DNA of 64,000 nt from Leptasterias polaris (GCA_037783415.1 JAZGTN010000003.1:7540501-7604500), one strand, 5' to 3'; shown: positions 13,501-24,600, numbered from the stretch's first letter. Numbers and translations are program-made. Notes: generated from the letters alone by a model not told the origin.

Positions 13501-16500
13501 AATATGGAAAAAATATTTAGGTGTCAGCGTATAAACCGCGCGGGCGTATAAACCGCGGCCAAAATGTTAAAAAACTAACCTCAAAACACGGAAGTGAAGT
13601 TCGCAAAACTGCGTATGGTAAGCTTGGGCGATATTGCTTTTTTTCATTCACGATACATCGTCAAAAATATATTGCGATATTCGACGATATCGCGGTTAAT
13701 TTGTGACGTGAGTTGATGAGGGAACCCACTTCAGATTTAAAAATAGTGTTAAAACTGAAGTGCCGCGAATTGGTTATTGATGTAAGGAAATTTGATAAAG
13801 GCTGTAAGGCTCTCCATTCTAGCCATGGTTTTATTCTTCATGTTACCCGAAGCACCACGAGCGCAATTGGCACAGGCTGACCGGCCGCTTTCCGATTGGC
13901 CGATCGCATGAATAATTACGACGTAGTGCTTCTCACAGCTTTCCGATTGGCCGATCGCGTGAATAATTATGACGTAGTGCTTCTCACAGCTTTCCGATTG
14001 GCCGATCGCGTGAATAATTATGACGTAGTGCTTCTCGCAGCACTGCCATAGTATTCATCACCTCGATCCCGCAGATGTGCTTGCATGCTAACGTGGTAAA
14101 CTTTATAGTTAGGGGGTGAAGGAATGGCGGCGTGTAGCTGTGGGAACGAAAAGGCAAGGGAAATTCCCTTTGTGAGAAATCACCTCGTGGTCGGAGGAAC
14201 GTTTTTATACATGTACGTGCGTGAGCAATACCGCACAGTTTTCGTTTGTTTTATGTTGGTCTGTATAAGACCGTCTGTTCGGAGATATATCAGCATATGG
14301 AGATCGCTGGGATAAATAGACAGGGGACCAGTCTCAAACTCGAGTTTCGCTGATTGTTCATCTCTGAGGGGGGACTGAACTCTAACAATAGGGCGGTTGA
14401 TAAACGTTTTATAAAGGCAACACGGAATACAAATGAGGCAGGATTTTCAACAGGATTTTGTCACCACACAGGCATGTTTTGCAGGATTTTTTATCGTTTA
14501 AGAACATTGTTTTTATTTAGAACATTTTACAAACGATCTTTCTTTATAAAAATGCTGTTTTTTCTCTTCCATATTTATACGTCGGCGTATAAGCCGCCCG
14601 GAGAATAAACCGCAGGAGTTCAAAAAAAAGTCAAAATCAACGTATAAACCGCGGTTTATAATCCGAAAATTACGGTACTAAAATTTAGCTGATGCAGGCA
14701 AGAAATCCTTAACATTTTTGTCTTCCTCCATATTTGTATACTGTATATATTGAAAACTAAAAGAAAGAAATGAAAAGAGCGCACACAAAGTCAACTTTAA
14801 TTGGAAAACCAGAAACCTGACATAAAGGCTCAAGAGGCCTAATTAATTATTTTGCTTAATGCCGTTGACTGACTGACAACTATCAACTGTCAGCAGTTTA
14901 TTACACACAAAAAAGTGAAACAAAACAAGTATGGATAAACAAAAGCAGGTTATGAGATCATAATCAAGAGGGGAAATACAATATACATGTATTTTATCTT
15001 TTTACAAAGGGCTCTTCCATTTCTTAAAGTCTATTTTTGCTTAATGCCGTTGACTGACTGACAACTATCAACTGTCAGCAGTTTATTACACACAAAAAAG
15101 TGAAACAAAACAAGTATGGATAAACAAAAGCAGGTTATGAGATCATAATCAAGAGGGGAAGGGAAATACAATATACATGTATTTTATCTTTTTACAAAGG
15201 GCTCTTCCATTTCTTAAAGTCTATGTAGGAAACTTTTGAAGGGGTGCCATGACCTCTGTGTATTTCCCGGGCAGGGATTTTATTTATAAAACATGAGTCT
15301 GCACTTACAATTGCCATTATACAACCATTCTTATTCTCATACATGTACATAGTATTCAAACTCTAAACTGTTTCATCCATTGATTATTTGCATGAATAGG
15401 TTACTGGGGTCAGACTAAGTCAGGCTATGCAAGTACTGCCGGTACCACAGCCTGTGTTGCCATTATCAGAGGAAGGCAGATGTGGGTTGCCCATGTTGGG
15501 GACTCCCGTGCGGTGCTTGGCGTTAATACCCACAGTTCACGCTTTCTCAAGGCTCGCGCAGTCACCGTCGACCACAAACCGGAATCTCCAAAAGAGGTGA
15601 AGAGGATTGAGGCAATCGGAGGGAAGGTGCAGGCCAAGAATGGTGTACAGAGGGTGGTGTGGGAACGTACTAAGCTTAGTCATACTGGACCAGTTAGAAG
15701 GAGCACTAATGTGGATCAGATCCCATTTCTAGCAGTTGCAAGATCATTAGGTAAACCATTTGTTTTTTTACGCTGTAGATAGTTCTTGATATGCTATCTT
15801 TATGGGCAGCTTGGGCTTAGGCATTGAGCTCTACATCAAGCATTCTAATTTTTCTACACCGACCAGACATGCAAGGAATTCAAGAAAAATCCTGCATGCC
15901 ACGCACGGTATTTACGCATAACGCATAGTTTTGCATTCAAACAATTATTTATTTGCCTGTTAATACAGCCGACTTCCACTGTCTGCCAAGTAGGAACATT
16001 ACATTCCCATAAATGCAGAAACATGGCGCTTAATCTAAAAGCGGAGGATTTTGAAAGATGAGCGCAGAAATCTATGTTATCAGAGCCATGAAATTAGGCC
16101 CAGATAAAGAGCCTTCTGAAGAATCTTAGGCTTGACTTTGAGTCAGGAATTTTAACTAAAATGTGTTGTAAATTGAAAACTAGGACACTAACAAATGGTT
16201 CCCAGCAATGATTTCACAAGGAGATGTTTAAATTAAAATTAACATGTTTTCAAGACAACAATACAATGCTGAAGCTAAAACCGTTTGAGCCTAACACAAA
16301 GGCAAAAATGTCTTCCCCAGAGTAGTCTGTTGTGAATAAAATTAGGTTAAAGTTGGCAAGCATTGTCATTTGGGTTTGAATTAAACCAAATGAGTGTATT
16401 GTGTACATGTACCACTCTGCAAAAATGTTGACTACATTGTTACATTCTAATTGAAGGCCACCTCATCTTAAACGTCCTCTGTTCATTGAAATGTCTTTGT

Positions 16501-18758
16501 CAGGTGATCTATGGAGTTACAGCACACTACATGATGACTACGTTGTGTCCCCATCACCAGATATTAGTCATCACGTTCTCAACTCTAAGGTCCATAAGTG
16601 CCTGGTTTTAGGGAGTGACGGTCTCTGGAATATGCTCAGTTCTAGCGAATCAATCTACATTATCTCTTTGTATAACTTCGAAAAGAGCAGGGTAAGTGAA
16701 GTTACTTGTAAGTAGGATTTGAAACTTTGCATGGTGGGGATGCAATCAAGGAGGGTCTGCTGTCAATGCCACCTCTATTGGGTTGTGGTGGTTTGAAAAG
16801 ATCAGTCTTAACTGTGACAAGACATCAACCCTTGTACTATCCAAAACATTTACCATTGAGCTGACCAACCGTTGATACAGAACCATGCAGGTGTTGTGTA
16901 TGGTGGAGTGACTGCACATAATTATTCCTGTACTGTGTCTGTGTTTATTAATTCACCACATGATACCATCATTTGAATAATTGTTGCTGAGCCTGTGCCA
17001 GTGAATTTATGTGATGAACATGTATTGATTTATAGAAAACAAGAGCTCGGCAAATACTACTTTTTATTTGTGAGTGTGATGACCTTTTTTATTTTGGATG
17101 CATATTTTTTTAATTTAATGATATTGATATATTAAATTGCTTTTACTATTTACTTACAGTGCTATTGGGTTGTATAGCTTTGTCTTGCCCTTTGCATCAT
17201 CACATTTTGTGTTTGTTATTTCAGTTTTTTTAAATATATATTTGTTATTTTTATGTTCAGTGTTTGTCTTCTTTTTCTGTGTTGTCTTGTTTTGTTCTAT
17301 GTTTTTTTTAAACTCCATTGAGTGGCGGCGGGTGCAGTGGGAAAGCCTTGAGATAGGTTTTTAGCTTTTGAGGCAATCCCTAGGGCCTGCATCTCTGTTT
17401 CAGTGGTGCATCTGTGTTTTGTCTTTGTGTTCACGTATGTCACATTTCCAGGTTGTCCTTTTTGTTGTCCTGCAGAAGATATTTTTCTTCTCCCCATTGT
17501 TTTCTTTGTATTTTTGTGTATTTTTATTACTGTATTGCCTGATATATATTCTAATACTTAACTAATAAAAGAATAAACAAAGTTGATCCTGTTTTTCATA
17601 AAAGACATTGCAGTAATCCTTCATACACTTTCTCCTCATGTCTTGTAGGGTGAGAAGATGAGAGAAACAATCTCTCAACGTCTTGTGAAGAATTCGATCA
17701 ATAGATGGGTAAATCGCTCTCTGCGTGCCGACAACACCACTGCCATAACACTCGTCTTCGACTTTCCCAAAGAAACACCTAAACCGACAGAAACTGATGA
17801 GAGTGGAAGTCCTTCAACATCCAACAAGGAGAGTAGTCCAACAACGGTAAAAGAGGAAGGTTCTCCCACAACCTCCAAAGATAAGAGTACTCCTGAAGAT
17901 TCTCCGACAACCTCCAAAGATGTGAGTACTCCTGAAATCTCCAAGGAGACAGAACCAGAGTCGGCTGAGGATGAGGGAACTATACTGCGCTTGAAGGGGG
18001 AGACAGACTTTCTAGGCCTTCAGGGCTTCGGGACCTTCCGTCCGAAGCTGAAGCGTACGAATGCTTACAGAGACTACACCTTCCGCTTCTGGTACCCAGA
18101 GGATTCCGAAGATGACATGACTACCAAGGAGTTCTGGGCCAGGAACAGGAAGCGGAAAGCCGAGGAACCCCGATGGGATGAAGAATCGGGGTGGGACGAC
18201 TGGAGAACGGAACAAAGTGACCATAGAATAGAAGTCTGTGGGGAGTCGTACATCAATTTCCCATTTCACCAAGTACAAGAAGGAAATAGGTTTAAACCTC
18301 ACAAATACACGTCTCACCCATCTCCTTGGCTTACCCCTCCAGAGATTGAGGAGAAATGCGCCTGTTTTGAGTGCAGGAATGATTATCCTGATTTTTGTAC
18401 AGGATGGCTGCAGAAGAGGAGGAAAACGTCAGCTACTTGGTTTGAGCCCAAGGAGCCCAAGGAGAGTTCAGACGGCCAAAGCTCTTCTTCATTAACAAAA
18501 TCTAATGGTTACGCAAAGCGTAAGGCTACAAAGAAGCCCGCAAGTCCCGTAAAGCAAAAGATCTACAACACGCGTAACTCTCCGATAGAACCAGAGGTAC
18601 CCCTAGCGCAAAGAGCTCTCAGAAGCCTGAATAAAAAACCAGCACAGTCACCAAAAGGCAAGAACTCTCTCTTGTCCACAAAGAGAAAAATCACCACGCC
18701 CATCAAAAAAAGTAGAAATGGTCGATTGAGATCAGCAAGACTTCTCAAAACTTGCTAA
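7513..18758 (+). CDS. PPM1D: PPM1D-like (Wip1) PP2C serine/threonine phosphatase, complete, 4 coding exons
   Basis: PPM1D is a metal-dependent PP2C phosphatase that in vertebrates switches off p53, ATM and p38 stress signalling in the nucleus. Exons: 7513-7891, 15400-15750, 16504-16691 and 17649-18758, giving 675 residues; the human protein has 605. The start is an ATG in a good context (ACCATGG); an upstream GTG in the same frame is not needed. PP2C motifs are in order: GRDYMED (R48, D53), FDGHGG (D74, G75), HVGDSR (D161), [21 protein letters not shown] (D282) and LRADNT (D334), so the metal-binding residues are all present. The basic loop special to PPM1D is recognisable in [18 protein letters not shown]. 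After residue 345 come acidic SPTTSKD-type repeats, a Trp/Cys-rich block and a basic tail, described separately. Confidence 0.95.
8148..8170. repeat. Perfect short palindrome GGCACGGCAAT-A-ATTGCCGTGCC
   Basis: Two 11-base arms are separated by one base in PPM1D intron 1. It lies in a block (about 7990-8260) that also has inverted-looking GGGCACGG and AAGGGCACC stretches, so it may be part of a decayed fold-back element. No gene is seen here. Confidence 0.5.
8629..10515. mobile_element. Inverted-repeat element with AAAGTCGCCCC arrays in both arms
   Basis: The left end begins ACCAGTCAACTCGCCCC and the right end is its reverse complement, ending GAGTTGACTGGT. Each arm continues into a variable array of short units built on AAAGTCGCCCC (left 8629-9175, right 10325-10515). 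Unit order is the same in the two arms once an inserted element in the left arm is removed. The roughly 1.1 kb centre is AT-rich with no long ORF; it contains a LINE-like 3' tail motif (GGATAATAAAGTTTTATC, near 9508). I read it as a non-autonomous DNA transposon or fold-back element in PPM1D intron 1. Confidence 0.75.
8666..9037. mobile_element. Nested 372 bp TIR element with ACTAC target duplication
   Basis: Terminal inverted repeats CAGGGCTCGAATTT and AAATTCGAGCCCTG bound the insert. It is flanked by ACTAC at 8661-8665 and 9038-9042, and it splits the left arm of the larger AAAGTCGCCCC element. Removing it and one ACTAC restores the array order seen in the right arm. A related fragment with CAGTTCTGGTCTTATAAAA and GGTCCAGTAAA motifs lies near 3535-3600. 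A 5 bp duplication with CAGGG ends would fit some hAT-like groups, but the superfamily is not established. Confidence 0.8.
11269..11615. mobile_element. 347 bp near-palindromic MITE with 9 bp target duplication
   Basis: The element starts TAGACCCAGTAACTGG and ends CCAGTTACTGGGTCTA. The arms are complementary along nearly their whole length, with repeated GGGTGCCCTGCC blocks near the centre. The 9-mer ACTCTTCTA flanks both sides (11260-11268 and 11616-11624). Long inverted repeats with a 9 bp duplication are typical of Mutator-like elements, so a non-autonomous MULE is the best guess. ORFs on both strands here are mirror-image artefacts of the palindrome. Confidence 0.85.
11698..12801. mobile_element. 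1.1 kb TIR element with TACCGTAATTTCCTGCG ends
   Basis: The left end is TACCGTAATTTCCTGCG and the right end CGCAGGAAATTACGGTA. Both ends carry subterminal ACAAGGCGCA and GACGC repeats pointing inward. The interior holds no convincing protein. TA at each outer edge may be the target duplication. It shares its terminal CCGTAATTT with the element at 13448-14677. Confidence 0.75.
13448..14677. mobile_element. 1.2 kb TIR element with GGATTATAAACCGC ends
   Basis: The left end begins TACCGTAATTTTTGGATTAT and the right end, GATTATAAACCGC read inward, closes with ATTACGGTA. Subterminal units GGCGTATAAACCGC repeat at both ends (13476-13557 and about 14580-14655). The interior contains a 51 bp minisatellite and no transposase. 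It is probably a non-autonomous relative of the element at 11698-12801. Confidence 0.75.
13890..14042. repeat. 51 bp minisatellite, three units
   Basis: Units start with TTCCGATTGGCCGATCGC at 13890, 13941 and 13992, a period of exactly 51 bp with only a few differences. Each unit carries an ATTGG (inverted CCAAT) and a TGACGTAG near-CRE. The array lies inside the TATAAACCGC element. Confidence 0.85.
14850..15224. repeat. Tandem 185/190 bp duplication upstream of PPM1D exon 2
   Basis: 14850-15034 and 15035-15224 are almost identical, both starting TTTTGCTTAATGCCGTTGAC and ending TTCTTAAAGTCTAT. The second copy has a small GGGAA-type insertion in the AGGGGAA run. The near-identity points to a recent tandem duplication. 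It ends 175 bp before the exon 2 acceptor. Confidence 0.9.
17777..18758 (+). other. Divergent C-terminal tail of PPM1D
   Basis: This is the part of the last PPM1D exon beyond the phosphatase fold. It starts with about 70 residues of imperfect Ser/Thr/Pro/Lys/Glu repeats ([15 protein letters not shown]). A block rich in Trp, Tyr and Phe follows and includes [13 protein letters not shown] and ESGWDDWR. Next is a cysteine cluster, [14 protein letters not shown]. The end is a Lys/Arg-rich tail with nuclear-localisation-like clusters (KRRK, KRKATKK). A short match to the vertebrate tail may exist ([12 protein letters not shown] here, RSNAF in human). No known domain is recognised. The region is in frame with the phosphatase and has coding-like composition. 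Confidence 0.7.
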
Positions 18759-20035
18759 ATTCAATACATACAGAGTTCATTGGATTTATGGAATCAGTAC
18801 GTATGGAGTTAATTGGACTGCTATTATTTTCCCTTCTTATTTTTAACTATAATTTTTATACAATATGTACCTCATTGTTGTTTGGGTTTGTTTTTGCTGG
18901 GGGGTTGTTTTTCTTTACAAGGTCAATTATCGATTATACAGCTAAGGACTAGGTCACCAGTTAGAAAAAAAAATTATATTTTTTTTTTAGATTGACAATT
19001 AAAATAGGTTACACAAAATCAATTGCACCATTGATTTGAAGATTTTATAACTGATTTTATTGACTGAATGTTGACCAAAAACAAGCAATATTTATAAATA
19101 ATAGTAATAAATCTTTTGATAAGGGGATAGGGGTTGAAAACTCGTTTTGGTTTTCTGTTTGTATTACATCTCATATAAAACAAATTACTTGGTTTTCACA
19201 GTTGAGTTGGTTTTATCATAAAGAAAGAGTCCTGTCTCTATGGTTTTACCCATATAATCATTTGGATGATTCATAAACCGCTGCTATTGGTTGATTCTGA
19301 AGAACCCTGTACTATCCTTATAATCAGTTGTTGGCATGAAGCCAAGCAAACCTTGATCATGTGTAGCACGCTGGTTGATGAATCTAATCAGGTTCCCATT
19401 ATGAATGCCAAGGGGTGAAGGGCAGTGAAGGGTCATCAAAACTTTCATTGCACCAGTTATCAACAAGAGGAAATTCCCCTGACTTCAACACGATTATTAA
19501 CACCCCCCCAAAAAAAATAATAATAATTAAAAAAAAGACAACAGATTTGTCAACGTAGTTTCCCTATTGCATCCTGTAGCTGTTAAAAAACACAACCTTT
19601 CCTTGGTAACAACAAATATGTCTTATAACTCTATCTTCCACTGCACGATGTGTGCCAAAAAGCTAGTTCATTTGTTTTTTAATTTTGAAAAATACACATA
19701 CAGTCTGTCACTTTTTACAGAGTTAATAGATTTTATGACTTCCTGAAAGATTGGTTCATGTTTTGTCTTATATTATTTTGTTTTACCCATATGTTCTAGA
19801 TTGCTCCCTCTAGTTCCATATTATTGTTTATCCGATGCAACAATGTCTAGTCTTGTTCTTTCCTTTGTAGAAAGGTGCAGGGTACCAGTCAAAAATGGTG
19901 CATGTAACATGGTATTTTGGCCGGTAAGCTTCTTTTTGTGCAGTTCTATGAAACTCATATAGCTGCTTAGGCACGACAATTTGCCAGCACAACTGTCCTT
20001 CCCAGAAAAAAGGTTACCAGCCAAACTACCATGTT

Positions 20036-20335
20036 TAACTCGTTGACTGCCGCCTACGAGTATATTCGTAGTAACAGGTGTAACGGATTCTGCCACTACG
20101 AGTATACTCGTAGAGAATGAAAGGCTTTTGTATAGTGAATTGAATACACTGGCATCGCTGAGAACGCAACGAATACGCTTCTGGCAGTGGTGAGGACACA
20201 TCATCAGAATTTGTATGCTACAACATGTAGACACCAAAAAAAAAAACTATTTGGTATGCGCGCATGCGCACCACACTTAGATGCTTGGCAAATGGGATGC
20301 CCCTACGAATTTATGACCGGCAGTCAACGTGTTAA
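20036..20335. mobile_element. 300 bp TTAA-bounded MITE with GTTGACTGCCG ends
   Basis: The left end is TTAACTCGTTGACTGCCGCC and the right end GACCGGCAGTCAACGTGTTAA, with TTAA at both edges. Inner parts have CTACGAGTATACTCGTAG palindromes. TTAA duplication with GTTGACTGCC-like termini resembles piggyBac-type elements. It has no coding capacity. Confidence 0.75.
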
Positions 20336-21145
20336 TGTATCATTTACAATTGGTGTACCGCTAATTTTTGTCTAAAGGAGAACATTTTGCAGCACTTTTG
20401 TCTGCTTTAAAAGCAGCTGCAGCTGTATGAAGTTACACGCAGGTTACACAGCAATCACTTTTTGCACGGACATTTGTATGCAATTTACCCAGAGGGGTTT
20501 GTGCCCAAGGGAGTGCTCCCTCCAGTGATATTATATCACTCTGTGGTTCAGCCTTATTTTGATTACACTGTTATAAATGGTGATGAAAACTACATTAAAT
20601 AAGCATACTGTGCATAGTAAACATGGACTGCTGATAAAAATTATCAAAAGTTTTGGGATATAAATCTGACTTTAATATTATTGTTTTTCTTTTTTCAAAA
20701 TGTAACTCCCAACTTTCTTTGAATCTGCTATTTTGTTTTGACCCTTTAGGCATGTTTCCTTTTTTTTAATTTCTTTTAGGATTTTGTAACCCTATTCTGT
20801 TTTCAAACGTTCATTTGGTATTCCATAGGTTTTAGAATATTTTACTTGTTTCCAATTAATTTCTCAATTTGAGTTTTCCTGTACTGTTTACTTTTGAGTA
20901 ACTATGTACTTCCAACAAGATTACAATCTCACCAATTTGCAATGTTAATGTTAATCCTGTATATTATTAATTTTAACCGCAAGAAATATTAAGATGCTTA
21001 ATACTTTAAACCACCAATAAAAGGTTTAATTAATTAAATTAATTTGTATATTATTGAGGGAATTACATCCTTGCATATACACCATGCAGCTACCCCAGCG
21101 GCCATTTTATGGATCAAATAATGTGAATGATAATGGTGTAAAGTC

Positions 21146-21431
21146 CATGGGCCAATTTCTTAGCGCTGCTAAATAGTAAGCACATTTTTTTGCTGTCTAT
21201 AGCAGAAAAATTTGCGCAAGCGTATTTCAAAGGTTAGCAAGAAAATTAGGCAGCCAGCTTGCGCGTTCACCATGGATTTGCATTGTGTGTCATTTCTCTT
21301 TTATACAGTAAGCACCGAAAGGTGAGTTTACCTTTTCGTGTGCTTACGGACTGTTCGCAGCACTATAAAATGGCAACTAGCGCAGTAAGCACAAAATTTG
21401 CTGCTAAGCAGCTCTATTTAATTGGGCCCAG
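21146..21431. mobile_element. GGGCCCAATTT-family TIR element, copy 1
   Basis: The left end has TGGGCCAATTTCTTAGCGCTG and the right end GCAGCTCTATTTAATTGGGC, running into CCA. Interior CTTAGC/GCTAAG and GTAAGCAC words are shared with the other copies. It lies in the PPM1D/RFC5 intergenic region. Confidence 0.6.
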
Positions 21432-21600
21432 GTTGGGCATCTGTCTTTGTTGCATTGTTTTATGCAGTGCAAGGAAGACAGACTTCCATATTGGGCAAGA
21501 GGCATTGTGGTTCTACTTATTAATATACTGAGTAATTGTACAGGAATTTTGCTTTTCCTCTACCCCCTTCAAAAAACAAAGAAGAAAAGAAAAAGTTTAG

Positions 21601-21776
21601 CAGGGCCCAATTTCATAAAGCTGTTTAGCAGAAAATAATGCCTTTGCTAAGCAAAAAATGAGTGGGGCCACCAGTCGCAACAGTGTAAACTTTATGGAAT
21701 GTTGGCTGTGTGCTAAGCAAGATTTTTCTGTGCTTAGCAAGATTTTTCTGTGCTTACACGCTTCATGAAATTGAAG
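21601..21776. mobile_element. GGGCCCAATTT-family element, short copy 2
   Basis: It begins CAGGGCCCAATTTCATAAAG and ends near GCTTCATGAAATTG. A short repeat GATTTTTCTGTGCTTAGCAA is duplicated inside. The right terminus is less well kept than the left. Confidence 0.55.
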
Positions 21777-23339
21777 TGATTTCATTTGCAAGGGGTTACT
21801 ATGAATTGTATTTGAGGAAATACATTCTTAGGGTAGAGTATTTGTCTCAACAACCAGGAAAAGGTTCAGCCTTTTTCTTCAGAAACTACATACTATTTCT
21901 TCCTACTAATCTGTTTTTATCACAATGGGTCTCCAGTCTGCCATTACATGTACTCATAAAATGTATTCTTTCTTAAAATGTGTGGTTCCCAGATACCATC
22001 TTAGGGTCTTTAGTACTAAAAACAAACCATCAGAAAGAATTTCAAACTGTTTCCCCACCAGAATAAAATGACAACGGCAAACATCAACTTATAAATCTGA
22101 TCAAATCAACATTTTATGGCCATTTAAGGATGTTTTATATAATATATTATTATAAAAACTGTCGACATCTATGGCAAGAGATAGTTTTGTCGAATTATCT
22201 CTAAATCCAACATTTGTAATTTACTACAGTATATATAGGATGTTAATTTTTTTATTATTAATCTTTAAGGGGTCTTAAAATAGTGTGCCATGCACTTTGC
22301 AGAGTGTAAATAAATTTGTAGGCTTTTGTATTAGATTTTTATAGCAAAATAATGTAATTTGTATGTGTACTGGCTGGTGGGAGGTTTTTAAGCCTAGTTT
22401 GTTAATAATATTGGCCAGTAAGTAAAGGTTAATAAACTGCCTGCAATGTTCTTTTAAACATTTTTATGGGCCATTTTCTATTTGAATGCAGCATTGTTAT
22501 TCCAATATATGTCAAGCCTAATATTAATAATGAAAAGTGTATTATTGGTAATGCCACGAATGTACAAAATAGCTACCTTTATGACAATTCTTCTGTGCAA
22601 ATAGAAACCAGTGTTAGTTAATATTTAAAAAGCAATTTCAAAAAAGTGGACATTTTGAGAAAACTCAATACACCAATTTATCAAACTGAAGGGTTTTTCG
22701 GAGAGATTTCATCCAATCTTTGGAAAATAAAACTATCCTAAAATGAACCAGTGAAAGTTCCATCAGTGGAATCTCACATTTCTAAATTATGGTAGTATGT
22801 TTTATTTTTAGTTTTAGGCTGCTAAAACCATTTTTAGTTTGGCAGCGTTTTATCATTTGCTCAATCAAGTATCAGTTTCTTAAATTGTTCATTTAAAGTG
22901 GGCAAATATTTGGAGATGGTGACTGGTTCCAACTTGGCACTGACTGTGATTGTTACATTCAGGGTTGGAAGGAACACCACCACACATTTAGGAAGTACTC
23001 AAATATTTTGTACTTTTTTAAAAACAATTTACAGCAATATTGCTTGCAAGGTAATCCTCTACCACCTCTTTTACTGTAATACTTCCCTGGAACAAGTATT
23101 ATATATTTTTCTATTTTTTCCATATGATACCACTAGCATCGAGTGTGCTCTTGTATTGAAAAAAACCAAAAACCCCAAAATTGTTGTTCATCTATGGGTT
23201 TTCTCGTAGTTGGGTTCTTCGGTAAATCCCATATTTAGGCAGGGTTTAAAAGATTTTCAACTTTGGCACTTTGTGACTGCCAGAATATGGTGACTTCCAA
23301 CAATTTGGTAGGGTCATAGATTGGTAAGAACTCCCAACA

Positions 23340-24050
23340 ATTAAAGACCATCAAAAACTTACTTGGTGAGAAACACTGCTGCTGTTGATAGTATACAAAT
23401 ATTGACTGCTTCGAGTGCTATGGTTAAAACTACGACTCCCGAGGTGATCCCCGGAGCGTTCTATTTTCCCCGAGGCGAAGCCGAGGGAAAATAGAACACT
23501 CCGGAGGTGATCCCCGGAGCGTTCTATTTTCCCCGAGGCGAAGCCGAGGGAAAATAGAACACTCCGGGGATCACCTCGGGAGTCGTAGTTTTAACCATAG
23601 CACGAGTAAAAGCAGTCAATATTTGTTTTATAACACCCCAACAAACTATTTATCATCGTACGCGCATTTCAGATACACAGATGCACACCTGATTGGGTTC
23701 TAGGTGGGTAAAAAAAGACGTCTAGGTACTGCATGCCATGTGATAGTACATCATTTGCCATGTGATAGTACCGCGCCGGGTTTCTAGTAAAACTAAGACA
23801 TATCATGTGATGCGCTCTAAACCAATCAAAAGGCAGAATATTTGTAAGGGGTGTTATTATATAAACTATTTTGAGAAAGGATCTCTTTGAAGTAATATGG
23901 TTTGGATAGTTTTTCACCCCCAATAAATTTGAATTTGAGAAACAATTCATGCATGAATCGTTTCTCAGATTTCTGTGGGCTGGTGCTCATTTGCGAATGC
24001 TGCGGTCATAGATGCTTTTGTACCCACTGTCGCCTTGCTAAATGTGGATG
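23340..24050 (+). repeat. Older dispersed repeat interrupted by the 23396-23855 insert
   Basis: The segment ACTTACTTGGTGAGAAACAC (near 23358) and the later TTTTGAGAAAGGATCTCTTT (from 23869) are contiguous in related copies at about 39945-40085 (plus) and 44160-43935 (minus). Those copies also share ATGGTTTGGATAGTTTTC-type sequence. The piece between, including the palindrome and the short inverted ATAACACCCC/GGGGTGTTAT pair, is therefore an insertion. Confidence 0.55.
23396..23625. repeat. 230 bp palindrome with duplicated CGAGGCGAAGCCGAG hairpin
   Basis: The outer arms are CAAATATTGACTGCT and AGCAGTCAATATTTG. Inside are GGTTAAAACTACGACTCCCG and its complement. The core is two tandem 62 bp units, each itself a hairpin in which GTTCTATTTTCCC pairs with GGGAAAATAGAAC around GAGGCGAAGCC. 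The whole block can fold into a cruciform. It sits inside an older dispersed repeat that is also present near 39945 and 44160 without it. Confidence 0.85.
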
Positions 24051-24600
24051 GTTTTGACATTCTTGTAAAAATACCGTGACAGTTGCTGTTTTCTCAACAA
24101 GTTGACAATTTACTCAGTTGAAACATGGTGACTTTTATTGTATTTATCTTTATATTTTTTGCCTATAAATAAGCATTACGTTGACAAAACCATTCTGTGA
24201 CCCTACCCGGGAAAGTGAAGTTTAATAATATTTTCTAACCTTCCCTTTCTAAACAGTAATTTCAGATTGAGAAGGCGTACCAATTCTTATCTTCCTATAA
24301 TGGGGGAAAATAAATTGGAGGAATGTCTTTTCAAAACTAATTTACACTGCCTTCAGATGAAATTGAAAATTATTGAATACTTCTACAGGTGCAGTACGTG
24401 AACATTTGAATCTATCTGCTATAGTTGAACATTATCTCAGATGTATTTACAAGTCATTTTAAGATGTAAGCAATTGATTTTATGTAAAAAAAAAAAACCT
24501 TAGCTTTAGGATGTTTTTTGAAAGAAAAATATGTGAAGGATTTTGTAATAAAATGTGTACATTGTAATGAATGTATTCCTAGCATAAACAAGTGCCTTGC

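Larger units (their letters stand above)
18759..24600 (+). other. PPM1D 3' flank or long 3' UTR; no further gene seen
   Basis: This stretch is AT-rich and has no ORF that resembles a protein. Candidate AATAAA poly(A) signals on the plus strand lie at 19106-19111, 21016-21021 and 24547-24552. It contains several short TIR repeats described separately. Which signal is used cannot be told from sequence. Confidence 0.4.
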
